Positions 11,820 through 23,245 of a DNA stretch of 64,000 nt are shown here, one piece after another. Numbering within the stretch: position 1 is the stretch's first letter; each line of letters opens with the position of its first letter. Position numbers and translations under genes: made by a program. Location of the stretch: the NCBI GenBank assembly GCA_026724425.1, contig JAIUCV010001141.1:1-64000 (forward strand), in the 5' to 3' direction. The notes beneath the pieces are model-generated. The model did not search any database. It saw only the letters and a program-made list of their open reading frames with translations, and had not been told where the DNA came from. This DNA is from Erythrophleum ivorense. Lineage: Eukaryota > Streptophyta > Magnoliopsida > Fabales > Fabaceae.

Positions 11820-13284
11820 CTCTTAACTTAGCCTCACTCATTCCAAGAGATGTGTAACACCCTAAATTAATTAAGGCATTAATCATGGGTTGGACATAGT
11901 TAAAAATAATTATTACGGAATAATTGGGCAAGTTATGTGAATGGCAATTATAGAGAGATATATGATTAATATGGGTTTGAGATGTAATTTGGTTAAAAAC
12001 ATCATCTAGGCGCAAAGTTAAATTAAGTAGGCCATGGCTAAAGACTAATAGAGGCCTAATGACTATGAGTGCATACCCAACTTCTTATTGTAAGACTTGG
12101 CCTAAGAAAGAGCACCTAGTAATGGCCCAATCTGATTTAGTGAGATAGAGGCCTAAGATCTAATTTACATAAACTCTTATAGTAGGTCCAACATTCTTTA
12201 TGCAAGCCCAAACTAAATGAACTCTTGAAATTTGGCCTAACCCAACTACAACTCTACAGCCTAACTCAACTCAAAGTCTGAACCCACTTGGAATTGGGCT
12301 TTTAGGTCAGCCCCAAAACCCACCAAAACCTTAAACATATTTAGCCTTCCCCTTCCCTTATGTAGAAACACATAACACAAATTCAGAGGTCTCTTGGAGG
12401 CTAGGGTTTTCCACTACCTTCTTGGCCCCATTTCTCCTATCTAGACCAAGATTCAATCAAGGTGAATGTTATATAACTTGACCCTCTCTTCTTCCTCTAT
12501 ATTTTAACCTAATTATTTTTTTGTTTAGAGCATTTCACCCACACCCAAAATCTGAAACTCGTTGATTGGTGTTTTCATAGTGAAATTTCAGAGGTTGAGG
12601 CTAAGGGTATTATTAGTTAAGTATAAACTCTTTATTTTGATACCTTTTCTGCTAATTAAAGACCCTATAGTAGATTTATAATATGGGCATTAATTTTGTA
12701 TGAAATTACAAGGAAATGAAGGTGAAACAATGAAATTTCTGGGCTTAATGACTTAAATCTGAATTTTGGAATGACCCATGGTATGTTCTTAGTAGTTAAG
12801 GCTCAAGCCAATCTATTTGACCTTTTTGGTGTATGGGTAAGTGTTCCCCTTTCTCTTGTGTGGTTATATATCCTAAATTTTCATCATTTGGACTGACTTT
12901 TAGTGCATGGCATTACATGTGCGAAAATGGAGATGTTAGGAGTGACCCATTGTGAGTTCTTGTTGTTGTGACCTTCAATTGGTGCAGTAGACCCTTAAAA
13001 AGTTAGGTAAGAAGTTCTCAATGTACTCTTGTTAAGATTAATCTATGGATAGGGAAAATTCCTTGCTAATGGTAATTGAATAATGATGATTATTCTTATA
13101 TTAGGCCTGGGGTGCTTTGAATCATAATGGTAGCTAAAGGATGAGTAATTCGCTTCATTGGAGGTAACTAGAGTTATTTGTCTTAATTCCATGCATATGT
13201 TCATGTTAATCTGATATTTGTTACACATTCTTGATTTTGAAATGCTAAATGATTGGTTGACTACTTGAATTATGATTATGACTA

Positions 13285-13440
13285 GACCTTGTGAGTCCAT
13301 GGTGGAGCTGTGGTGCAGCTGTCACCGGTGCATGTGCTTCGATCGGGCACTGAGTTGTGATTAGACCTTAGATACATTAAGCCCTAGTTGTGCTTAGTAT
13401 GGAATAGGTGTTGTGGATGGATCTCTCCCAGTATTATTGG
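13285..13440 (+). repeat. Conserved GC-rich island of family B, decayed copy in B1
   Basis: This stretch matches the islands at 33146-33295, 14805-14960 (reversed) and 58787-58940 (reversed) far better than the surrounding LTR does. In this copy several C bases have become T, for example 'gattagacctt' where others read 'gatcaaacccc', creating stops in the shared reading frame. Confidence 0.7.
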
Positions 13441-13794
13441 CTATTAACATGTTATGTGTGATTACTAGTGTAACGACCCTAACTTCCAATTATAGTAATT
13501 AAGGTTAATTACATGATTAATAATCATGTATCAAGGTTTGAAGTCATTAAAATTAATTACATCGGGGACAAGTGAGGGGAATTTTAAAACCTTAATGTTG
13601 CTAGGGTCATTAGCTAGACAACCACAATTATTCGAACGCATGAGTGAATTTAATTATTAATGAGGAGCCTTTGATACTCCCATCCATCATTTCCAACTCA
13701 TAAAATTCTCCTACAAGTGTTTCTAAATCATTCCTTAGCATTACCTTAAGAGAAACTAAGGTTTCTAGGTGAATATGAGAAATAGAGCACTTTC

Positions 13795-14110
13795 GCCGCG
13801 GCTAAAATTCACTTGCGCCGCGGCCAATTACTCTCGGTTTCAACTCCCTTACGTCTTCACAAAATTTTTCACATTTCTCCGCATCCAAATACCCCTTTTG
13901 CCGCGGCCAAATACCCTCTGGAACACCCCCAAATCTGCCTCTCAGGCTTAGCCGCGGCAAACGTCATCCATTCGCTGTGGGCCAATTGCTCTCTGTTTTC
14001 TTCCCTGGCAGGTTCGCCACATTTGGCCGAGGCCAATTAAATGTTGGCCTGAGGGCAATTCTTCTCTGTTATAATTTGGCCTAGGCCAATTAAATTTTGG
14101 CCGCGGCCAA
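13795..14110 (-). repeat. CpG-rich GCCGCGGCCAATT tandem repeat in B2
   Basis: About seven units of 35-55 bp each carry GCCGCGGC or a one- or two-base variant, followed by 'caatt' and then a 'ctctctgtt' or 'cctctgg' block. Intact CCGCGG occurs at about 13797, 13819, 13901, 13952 and 14101. The surrounding sequence is strongly AT-rich, so this is a sharp GC island. The same array is at about 57560-57960 in B4, with partly decayed forms at 34120-34580 (B3) and 16860-17040 (B1). Confidence 0.8.
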
Positions 14111-14539
14111 TTCCCTTCTGTTCCTACAACTCCCAAGATTTCATCTTATGCTCTCCAATTTCCCTCCAATATCACTCCTAGAGCCATTCTACCTTAATTT
14201 ATGCAACTTTAGTGGTAATTATGTACCTTAATTACCCAACTAATCTATCATTACCCTTTTAGCATTTTAGATGTGGATTTTCCTACTCATCTATACGATT
14301 TTACGTCAACAAATTATAAATCTCCCACAATGGTCATTCAATCATATTTCACTGGGTATTTCTTGCATTAATAGTCAAGTGTATAAGGAACACATCATGG
14401 GATTACATTCTATGTTAACAAAATACAACTTCTACACTTGGCTATGCAGATACATGATGATGCTATACAAGACTTAACAAAATTAGCATCTATCCTACTC
14501 TACTCAGACCAAGTGTAGCTCCCCACACCGGGCCTCTGC

Positions 14540-14960
14540 TCATGGATGTTCATTCACTTGCTTACCCTTATCCTTACTCGAAGAACCCTCACCTGAAATG
14601 TTAATCCCATAAGACGGTGGGTGAGATATGAATCTCAGTAACCAAGGCAATTCCATCATATGATCCATATAATTCACATACATGCATAATTTCACATAAA
14701 CACCAACAAGTAGACCATTCATATCAGTAAATGAAATAATTAGGCTATCATGATTACTATCCCATACTAGCAATCATATTATCACATGTTAAAGGCCATT
14801 AACACAGGAGAGGCCCCGTCCACGGCACCTACTCCTCATTGAGCACAACCGGGGCTCAGTGCATCTAAGGTTTGATCATAACCCGGTGCTCGATCGAAGC
14901 ACATGCACGGGTGGCAGCCGCACGACAGCTCCACCATGGACTCACAAGGTCCAATCACAA
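14540..14960 (-). other. Conserved short ORF region in family-B LTR (copy B2)
   Basis: On the minus strand the island at 14805-14960 reads with residues such as PCESMVELSCGCHPCMCFDR and GYDQTLDALSPGCAQ, then meets one stop (a TGG-to-TGA change) and a one-base insertion. Downstream a second open stretch ends in GEGSSSKDKGKQVNEHP and a stop at 14540. The same two pieces recur in B3 and B4. I recognise no protein family. It may be a real small gene of the retroelement, or simply nucleotide conservation of recent copies. Confidence 0.4.
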
Positions 14961-17364
14961 TTCAACAGATAGCCAACCAATTCATTCAACAATTTCAAAT
15001 CATTCATGTATAGCAAAATATAAAATTAACGCAGATAAATAAATGGAATTAATGTAAACCCGATTACCTCACTTGTAGACACTTGCAACAATCACCAATG
15101 GTGCAGAAATCCCCCTATAACCATAGCATCATAGAATTACTACTCTAATTCATCATTAATAGTCATAATCAGCACCCAAGGAATTTAAAATTCTAATGAC
15201 TACCCAAGAATCATTTACCCAGTCACAACAAGTTCCAATTTCGGATTTTAAGTGTCCATCTAGCAGAAAACTCCACATTCCACCGAAAATCTTAAGCAAT
15301 TTCGTGCAAAACTAACACCTATTTTCTAAATCAGCTATGGGGGTCTCAAATTAACCAATAAAGCATCCAAATGGAGGGTTTTAAACTCACCCAAAGTCAG
15401 CTCTAAGCTCAACCTACGAATTTCATCAAGAAAACTCCCAAACACTCACATTTTAGATTTTTGGGTAGGATGAAAATGCTCCAAATGAAAAACTAATCGG
15501 ACCAAATTAAAGGGAAAGATGAGGGGATTAAGTTGTATAACTATTACCTTAGCTGAATCTTGCTCTAAGTGTGCGAAAATGCAGAATTTTGGTCCCAAAC
15601 CCTAGCCTCCTTCTCCACCTCCCGAATTTTGCCTCTCAAGTCTTATGTTTCAGCAAGTGAGAAAGTGGCTGGGGTATTAGGGTTTAAGTTGGGTTTTAGT
15701 TGGGTCAAGTATGGGTCATGGGCTGCTCCAAGATCCATTTTCATTTGGGCTTCAGATTTTTAAGTTTGTTGGGCCAGTTTAGAGGTGTTGGGCTGCAGAA
15801 TTTACTAGGCCAGTTTTTACACTTAAGTTGCTGAAATTTAACTAGGTTTTGGGCCAAAGTTTGAAGAGCTCAAGAGTTTTTAGGTCTGCATAAGGATTAT
15901 TGGGCAACTTAGAAGAGTCTATACAAGATAAATCTTGGGCCTCCATCCCACTAAATTATGTTAGGTCTGCACATAATCCATTGGGCCCCCATTAACCTCT
16001 TCTCATGATCTATTAATTTAGGCCTAGATAGAATTTCTATCCCAATTAAATCTCAAACCCATATTAATAATTTATCTCTCTAAAGTCTCCATTCACTTAA
16101 CTTGCCCAATGAGCCCCTATTAATTACTTTTAATTAATTCTAATCCATGATTAATACCTTAATTAATTATGGGGTGTTACAACTGGTATGTGATAGTAGT
16201 CTTGGTAGCTTAACTAGTTCATTTGCAAATTGAATTGATGATTCTGGTATTGATGTTATGAAATTGCATTGTATTGATTAATCTGTACGTATATTTAGAA
16301 TTTGCCTTTTGTTATTGAGATTATATATCTCACCCCGATTGTGGGGCTAACATTTTTCAGAGGCTGGACCTCTTATTGGCATGGAGAAATTAATGAAAAC
16401 TTATTATATGTGTTGGTAACATATAGGTTTGGAAACCTTGTTAGATTGTATTGGTGTAATTAGATTACTAGTTTTATATAATTGCTTACATTGCATCATG
16501 AATTGCCAAGTTAGGGATTGTACATGTAATATAATTATCATGGAATTTGAACATTATGGTTTGTAATTGGCTAATAATGGATGAGTGACTTGATCTTGTA
16601 TGAACATTAAGTATTGACCTTATGCTTCTTGTGATCAGAACACTTTTGTTGTCACTAAATTATGGAATTCACTTATGTATGATAGTTTCGTGAGTAGAAA
16701 TCAACACTTAAATCTTAAAGTGGATAATGATAAATTAGCTAGGTAAATCAAGTAGATAAATGCCCATTAGAGATTCACAAATTGAGGGAGAGTGGTACTA
16801 GAGTGTTCCTAGGGGGAGAATTGGAGTGCAGGAGAGGGAATTTGAGAGTTATAGGAACAAAGGGTAATTGGCTGCAACCAAAATGCAATTAGCCATGGCC
16901 AAATGTGATGAAGTTGTCCAGGGAAGGAAGCAGAAAGCAATTATCAGTAGCTACAAGGGAAGTTGGCCATGGTGAAATGTGTGAGGCAAGTCTAGTGCTG
17001 TTCCAGAGGGAAATTCACTGCGACAAAATGTGCAAAATTTGTGAAGGTGCTTAATTTCTCATATTTGCTTAGAACCTTAGTTTCTCTTATGGCAATGCTA
17101 AGGAATGATTTAGAAACACATGTAGGAAGTTTTTATGAGTTGGAATTGATGGAGGGAGGAATCAAAGGCTCCTCATTGATAATTAATTTTACTTCCATAT
17201 TCAAATAATTGTGGTTGTTTAGTTAATGACCCTAATAATATCAAGGTTCAAATTTCCTTGCATTTTTTGAATGTAATTAGTTGTAATGACTTTCAACCTT
17301 GATTTATGATTATTAATTACATATTTAATCTTGATTACAATGTTTAGAAGTTAAGGTTATCATA

Positions 17365-17530
17365 AGACGTTTGGTCTAGTCTCACCCGTTCTAAAAGACT
17401 TTTGGCTTTTCCCTTACCCCATTCCAAGGGGACTTTTAGCATCACCCCACCTATCAAGAGCAAAGTCATATTCCCAAACACTAATTCAAGAAGTATAATG
17501 GTACCATAGTATCAAACCAATTGCTAGAGG
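17365..17530 (-). mobile_element. Second segment of old LTR G
   Basis: This 166-bp stretch lies between the B1 duplication (agacg, 17365-17369) and the A2 duplication (agagg, 17526-17530). It holds a reversed copy of the ~38-bp minisatellite with units around 'gacttttggctt' and 'gacttttagcatcacccc'. It continues the G sequence that precedes the TRIM complex and B1. Confidence 0.55.
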
Positions 17531-20500
17531 TGTAATACCATAAATTTCTAGTCTTGCCTCATGCTATTTCTGAGTCTCATGCCATGCATTATACAAGGAA
17601 GCAAGAAAAATGGCATTAAAATATTGTATTTCTTTGTGTTGCGTAGCATATAAAATTTTCATTCAGTGTCTCATGGATCATATGAAATCATTAAACTCAT
17701 TTTCATATTTAATTACAACTAATATAACTTAAAAATATCTCACGAAGTGGCCTAGAACTCATGCAAGTGAAGGGATTACATAAAATTCAAGAGTGCAGCT
17801 CGACGTAAAATTTCCAACTTTCTATCCCCAAAATTTGAAAAATCATAACTTAATTCTAGAAAAATTAAAATCATATATTATTTACCATTCTAGAAAGCTA
17901 TAGATGTCTACTTTATATTAAAAATATATCCAGGTCATGAAACACAAAGTAGAAGATGTTTGACGTTCAAAAATCAGCCAAGGTCTCAGTTATTTGGGGC
18001 TACTATCATAGGTTACTATCATAAATTTTTAAACATTCATAACTAATTCTAGAAAAATCCAAATCATGTAAATTTAGTTATTATGAGAAGTGACAGATGT
18101 TAAATCTAAGGGAAAAAATATCTCCAAATCACGCCAAGTTCATTTAGGAACTGAATTATGATTGGAACAATACAAGAGGTCATGTGGCACTAATGGTACT
18201 GACATTAAACTTCAAAAATTCATAACTCCTTGTTCAGACATTCAAATGAGGTGATCTTAGTGCTACAAAAAGCTTATGACCTTTAGTTTATTTTTTTAAA
18301 ATTTTCACAACTATTAGACATCATTTGGCCCTCAGATGACATAGAACATAAAACTAACCATATGAACAGTACATGCACTAGAATAATAGAAAAATCCTAA
18401 CTTTGAAAATTCATAATTAATTCTATAGAGCTTTGATTTTTTCTGCACTTTAGCTTTTAAAAAATCTATAGATATGACCTACATGTGTACCAAATTACAT
18501 GAGCAAACTCATTCATTTGGTTAGATTTTGACATTAGGGTTGCAAATTGGTCACTTTTGTGCCATAAAATGGGTCCAAATGGTTCATATGAGTTCCAAGG
18601 CCACCATTACCACTTGAGCAAGTGGGAATGCACCAAAATGACATTCTAAACTTGTCTCAAAGATGTACAAACCCAGAATTTGCAAACTCAATCTCTCACC
18701 CCATGCTATACACCAAGATTACATAATGCTAGTCTTGCCATTCCATATCCAAATTGTACCATGCCATGCATATAACATAAAATCTCATTTCTGCATGATA
18801 CATTAGCATAATTACATATATTCATGAGGTCATAGGTCATATAAAATAATAGATTATAACATTTGCCACTCATATGGCCATAAGAGGCAAAATCAAGACA
18901 CTTTCTTGTTATACTTACATCTTCCAAATTGTTGGCTCCCATTACCTTATCCACTTAGTCTACCTAGCATGTCAAAACATTAGAGAGGAGGGAGTGAAAT
19001 TCAAAGAATCCTAATAGCTCATCTCCCTTTCAATCACACATAAAGTATGCAAACCAAGTTTTACAAATGCATGCATGGGGCATGTTGAATAACATAAACA
19101 TTCAAGAAGCAATCTCGGAATGTGAGTAAGTCATACAAAGCATCCATAGGCTTGCCAAGTAAGACCCATTCACTTATGGATTTTAGACTTGCCTTACTTA
19201 TCTTCTCAAGGAGGTTTTGGTTTAACCTCACTCTTGGGAGACATTTTCTTTGTCTCAACCATTTCTAACGGTTCTTGGCTCATCTTCACCATGACTAAGA
19301 GTTCTTGGCTTCTCCACACTCAAGCAAACCTAAGCAAACATAAGAAATATCATTTGAAAACATAATACATCATCATAGTACCATGGAATAAGAGCTCATG
19401 CTAGAACACTTTTCATAGCTTAAAAACACATATACATACATTCAAAGATAAGTCAAGCATACATTCATTGCATGAGAGAAAAAGGAGTGAGCTACCTTTG
19501 GTGCAACTACACACTTTTCTTCTTGAAACAATGCTCCCTTCCTTGGCCTCACACACATAAGGGTGTGGAATTGGTTTCTCTTGGCCTAAACACAATCTCT
19601 AGAAGCCAATTAGGTTCATGGAATCATTTCTAAAGCCATACATCTTCCTTAAACACTAACTTGGGTCTAATAACCCCTTTATGGTTCCAAGAATGCACCT
19701 AATGAAGCAACACCCATCAAATAAGTTCTTGGCTCCATTCTTTCCTTTCATATATGATTCTTGACTCCTTTTAAACCTTTTGGAGTTACCATACAATTAA
19801 AACAAAGAGTCTAACTACATGCTACTTCCTTAGGTCATATTATAGAACCTAAGACACAAATTCATTTTCTAGGCCTCCTAAATTTCTTCTAAGGGTTTTT
19901 CTCATTTTCATTCATCTTATATGACTCAAAAATGGACTTGGAATAAATTAAAACTATCCCTAGGTACCCCATCCCCTTTAGGCTGAGACTATGAAGCATT
20001 TGGCCTCCATGGAAGTTTACTTTGTTTTCTTGGTGAAGGATACATATGAGGAGACTTCTAGGGATCTTAGAAACTCATTCAAACATTTATTTAGGCTTAG
20101 GAATTGAGGTATCAAATCAGATTTTACAAGGAACACATGAAACCCTAGATTTACTATCTTAAATTTCCATGGTTATTTTTTAATCCCCTTTGCATATTCT
20201 TATTCTCCATACTCTTTTTCCTAAGATTCACCCTTGGTTTTGTACAAAATCCAAGCCCTTTTGTGGCTTTTCATGTTAGACAAACCAAGGAAGAAGAGGG
20301 AGGAGGAGTGGCTACTGTGGGATGGAAGATTTACCTTGTTTTTCCTTATTTTCTTGTTTGAATCTTCCTTTTCTTGGTCTCCTCTCTTCAAATCCGAATT
20401 TTTGTCTCTGTTCTTCCCTCAAAACAGATCCATAAACTTCAATATAACTATAGGAAAGAAAGGGAAATGGCGAAGAAGAGGTTAGCTAAAGAAAAAACAT

Positions 20501-21203
20501 GAAAAATAACCAAGAATCCATACCTTTTGCCTTGTCTTTCTCCTTCTCTTCCTCTCCCTCTTGTGTGCCTCACTCTTAGGGTTCCTTCTCTGGTTTAGGG
20601 CAGAAACATATGTGGCTAAGTGAGTGAGGAGGTGGGGAGCCCTATATGTATAGGTGGAGTTCAAGAAAGACTTTTCAAAAATTCTAATTTTGTTATTTCA
20701 TTTTGGCATTTTTGTTTCTAGTTCTTTTTAGCTCCTTTTTGAGAATCATCTTTTTCATTATAAAATTTAAGTTTCTAATTTAGTAAAATGCCTTTGGAAC
20801 CACTCAAATCGGAGCTAAAACCTTTTCAAATGAATTTGTCAAAGTTCAGGTCCATCGTCGTTAAAAAATATCACTGGAGGGGTTTTAACTGTCCTAAGGT
20901 TTCTTATGGTTTTCAGGGTCTCTGAGAATTCCGAAGAACTTAAAACTTTCATTTAAAAAGCCCTCTTGTGTGAATTCCAAAATTTACTCAAAATTATGAA
21001 AATGTCATTATGTTTCATAAGTCTTTTGTTCAATTTTGTTTCTTCATTCTAGCTTCATTTTTCTTTCCATTTGAGTCTAGAATTCTCATTTTTAGGAGTC
21101 TAGAATGCTATTTAAAATTTTTGGGAACTTAACTATTTTGTTTCAGGGGACTTGCTTTGAAAAAGCACTAATTTCTGTCATTTAACGAAAACCAAATATT
21201 ACA
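17531..21203 (-). mobile_element. Solo LTR A2 (family A)
   Basis: The plus strand begins TGTAATACC and ends AAATATTACA, so the LTR is on the minus strand. Both flanks are agagg (17526-17530 and 21204-21208), a perfect 5-bp duplication. At 3673 bp it is one of the best uninterrupted copies of the family and a good reference. It has no second LTR, primer site or polypurine tract. A pyrimidine-rich block (about 20330-20420) and the reversed minisatellite (19150-19325) are characteristic internal landmarks. The frame at 19413-19595 (minus) is shared in position with frames in A1, A3 and A8. Confidence 0.92.
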
Positions 21204-21400
21204 AGAGGCATATTTCATGATTCAAATATATAAACAAGCATTCAATGACAATCCAACAACCAAGAATGTATACAAGAAAGGATGGAGAGTTACCTTTTTC
21301 AAGAAGCACCACTTTTCATCCATTCCACATGCTCCATTCACTCTTCTCCATTGTCGTGACTCCATTCCATCTTCCTCCATCATTCTTCACTCAATGAGAG
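21204..21400 (-). mobile_element. Third segment of old LTR G
   Basis: Sequence after the A2 duplication includes a 'gagagttacctttt' block resembling the reversed 'aaggtagctctc' landmark of A LTRs. I infer that it continues G; the right boundary near 21400 is not marked by a clear terminus. Confidence 0.35.
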
Positions 21401-22262
21401 CTTAATTGTATTGAGTGGCTAGCTTGGATGGAAGCTTAAATCTAAGGAGATTGTCAAGGGATTAAGCTAAGCTTTCTATTTCATTTTCTTCTCTTTCTAG
21501 CATTGTTCTTTTTCTTGTACTATCTTAGTTAAGATGTATTGGATTGAGAATTTGTATTGTTTATAATTAGTGGTTAGTTAGACACTAATTAGGAGATTAT
21601 TTGATGATTAATGAATTGAATTAAGTGCTAGATTTTCATTATCTTTCAATTTCCCATGTATGCAATCAAGGTGTTTGATAAAATGCATATGAGAAATTGT
21701 GTGCTTAAATGTCTAATTTGAGGTCTCCTAAGAATTTAATTGGTTAATTGAATATCCTAGGGTGAAAATTTAAAGGTTAATTTGATTAAATAATCACTCA
21801 ATTCAAGTGTTTATTGATTCTAATGATAAGAGTTAATAATTAGATGTGGAGTTGAGGTTTCAATTTAACATTAATTTGTTAATCTCTTGAATCTTGTGTG
21901 ATAAATCAAGATAAATTGCTATGAACACAAATAGGGACTCTTAGACCAGAACCATTAGTAATTGAATTAGGATAAGGATAGTGGATACCAATGAATAATT
22001 TGAAAGCTAGTCATAAGTCCATTATTTGTCTCTTAACTCATACAAATTAGTTAGTAGTTAGAAATTTAATTTAATTTAAATTTAGGCTAATTAGTTTAAT
22101 TCAATCAAACCCTCCTTTAGTTAGGTAGCTTTTAGATTTCTTTTTGTAGTTAGAAAACTCAATTGAACATTAAAATCTATTTCTAAGGGAAACAATTTAA
22201 GTTGCACCACTAGCTGCAAATCTTTACTCAACCTAGTTTATTTGAGGTTGCTCAACACAATC
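21401..22262 (+). mobile_element. LTR-like fragment of another retrotransposon family
   Basis: This stretch matches, in reverse, the segment at 48963 to about 49465. Both contain a 'gggactcttagacca' block, 'ttaggataaggatagtggatacca', and an end block around 'gttgcaccactagct' followed by 'ggttgctcaacac'. Two copies at unrelated places show that it is a dispersed repeat. The layout looks like an LTR or 5' leader of a Ty3-type element (perhaps the Athila/Tat group), but I see neither a clean TG/CA pair nor duplications. It abuts the truncated end of F at 22263. Confidence 0.4.
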
Positions 22263-22289
22263 GCTCAGTATTACACGTGGAAGCAGGTG

Positions 22290-23245
22290 CTTCCTCCTTT
22301 CGCTATTGACATTCTCTGGCCATGTGTCTTGGCTTCCCACACTTGAAACAAACATTTAATTTCTGCCACACTACTCACATGTTGTGCCTTGGGAACTCTC
22401 TTGACCAGGATAGCCACATCTCTTGCTTTTCTTCTTGCTCTATGGCTTCTTACCACTTTTCTTACTGCTACTACTAATAAATTCTTCCTATTTGGGTCTT
22501 TTTGCCTTTGGGGTCTCCTCTATGCCTTGTAGCCTCCTCAGATTACTCTCTGTTGCCTTATACACCTTTGTCAAGTCATTAAAATCTTTGATTCTCTTAG
22601 GTGCTACTCTATCATTGATCTTTGGTAATAATCCTCTTTCAAGTTTTTTAGTTGCCACCTTTCATCATCATACTTATGTAAATAAGAGGAGTATTTGGAT
22701 AACTCTACAAACTTTGCCACATACTAATCTACAGACATGTCCTCTATCTGCTTTAAAAGAATAAATTCTGACTCTTTCTCATTCTTAATTGAGCTTGGGA
22801 AATATTTCTCATAAAGTTCATGTAAGAAAGTCTCCAGTTAATCAGGATGTTTTTAGCCTGTATAATTATTTTTGTACTCCTCCACCATATATTTGCTTCC
22901 TTTTCTAGCCTAAAAGTGGCCAATAGAGCCTTTTGCTTTGACGTATGCTCCATTACTTTGAAAATCTTCTCTAATTGCATAGTCTAAGCTTCAAACTTAT
23001 GTGTTAAATTCACCATTGAAGGCAAGTGGGTTGTACTTTCTAAATTGATGTATTACCTATTGATTGGTGAGTTGAGGTTGGATAGGGCAAGGTGGGAGTT
23101 ATTTATGATCTCATGGCTTGTGGTTCAGCTGGTTATGGTATTTGTGTTAAAGGAGCCTCCCTAATGAGTATCAGCGGGTGTTGAATTTGTGAAGTGCTTT
23201 CTCTTTCACTTTCTCTTCTAGTTAGGGCCTCCTGTACTTGCTCGA
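22290..23245 (-). pseudogene. gag pseudogene of element F, C-terminal part with zinc knuckle
   Basis: Gag forms the particle that packages retroelement RNA. The minus strand at 22309-22350 reads CFKCGKPRHMAREC, a perfect CX2CX4HX4C zinc knuckle. Upstream (about 22880-22970) is a capsid-like segment, 'KQKALLATFRLEKEANIWW', matching the conserved pattern of plant Ty3 gag in which a hydrophobic 'atf.L...a..WW' block follows a short helix. Further upstream (23180-23245) is a basic stretch with 'EALTRRESERES'. Several stops and frame changes separate these pieces, so no protein can be made. The N-terminal part is displaced to 26549-26610 by D2. Confidence 0.78.

Larger units (their letters stand above)
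13469..16181 (-). mobile_element. Solo LTR B2 (family B), nested in B1
   Basis: The plus strand reads TGTAACGACCC at the left and GGGGTGTTACA at the right, so the LTR runs on the minus strand. Flanks actag (13464-13468) and actgg (16182-16186) are a 5-bp duplication with one change. Length is 2713 bp. It contains the CpG-rich repeat island (13795-14110), the conserved GC-rich island (14805-14960) and the conserved tail ORF segment ending at 14540. It lacks primer-binding site, polypurine tract and coding domains, so it is a solo LTR. Confidence 0.87.
11853..17364 (+). mobile_element. Solo LTR B1 (family B), interrupted by B2
   Basis: It starts TGTAACACCCTAAATTAATT. Its end, GTTATCATA, is a decayed form of the family end GTCGTCACA. 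The flanks agatg (11848-11852) and agacg (17365-17369) form a 5-bp duplication with one change. Without nested B2 it is about 2.8 kb, like B3 and B4, and no internal region is present. It is the most decayed B copy: its GCCGCGG repeats (about 16860-17040) have become forms such as 'gccatggcc' and 'gctgcaacc', and its conserved island (13285-13440) has gained stop codons. Confidence 0.82.

Noticed and set aside
11174..11857. Several overlapping frames of 66-129 codons
   Set aside because: They cover the TRIM complex on both strands. They follow its repeats and their mirror images and carry no protein motif, so they are by-products of a GC-rich palindromic repeat.
13795..14110. CpG island of a host gene promoter
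   Set aside because: The GC peak is made of tandem units and recurs in several copies of the same LTR, so it belongs to the transposon.
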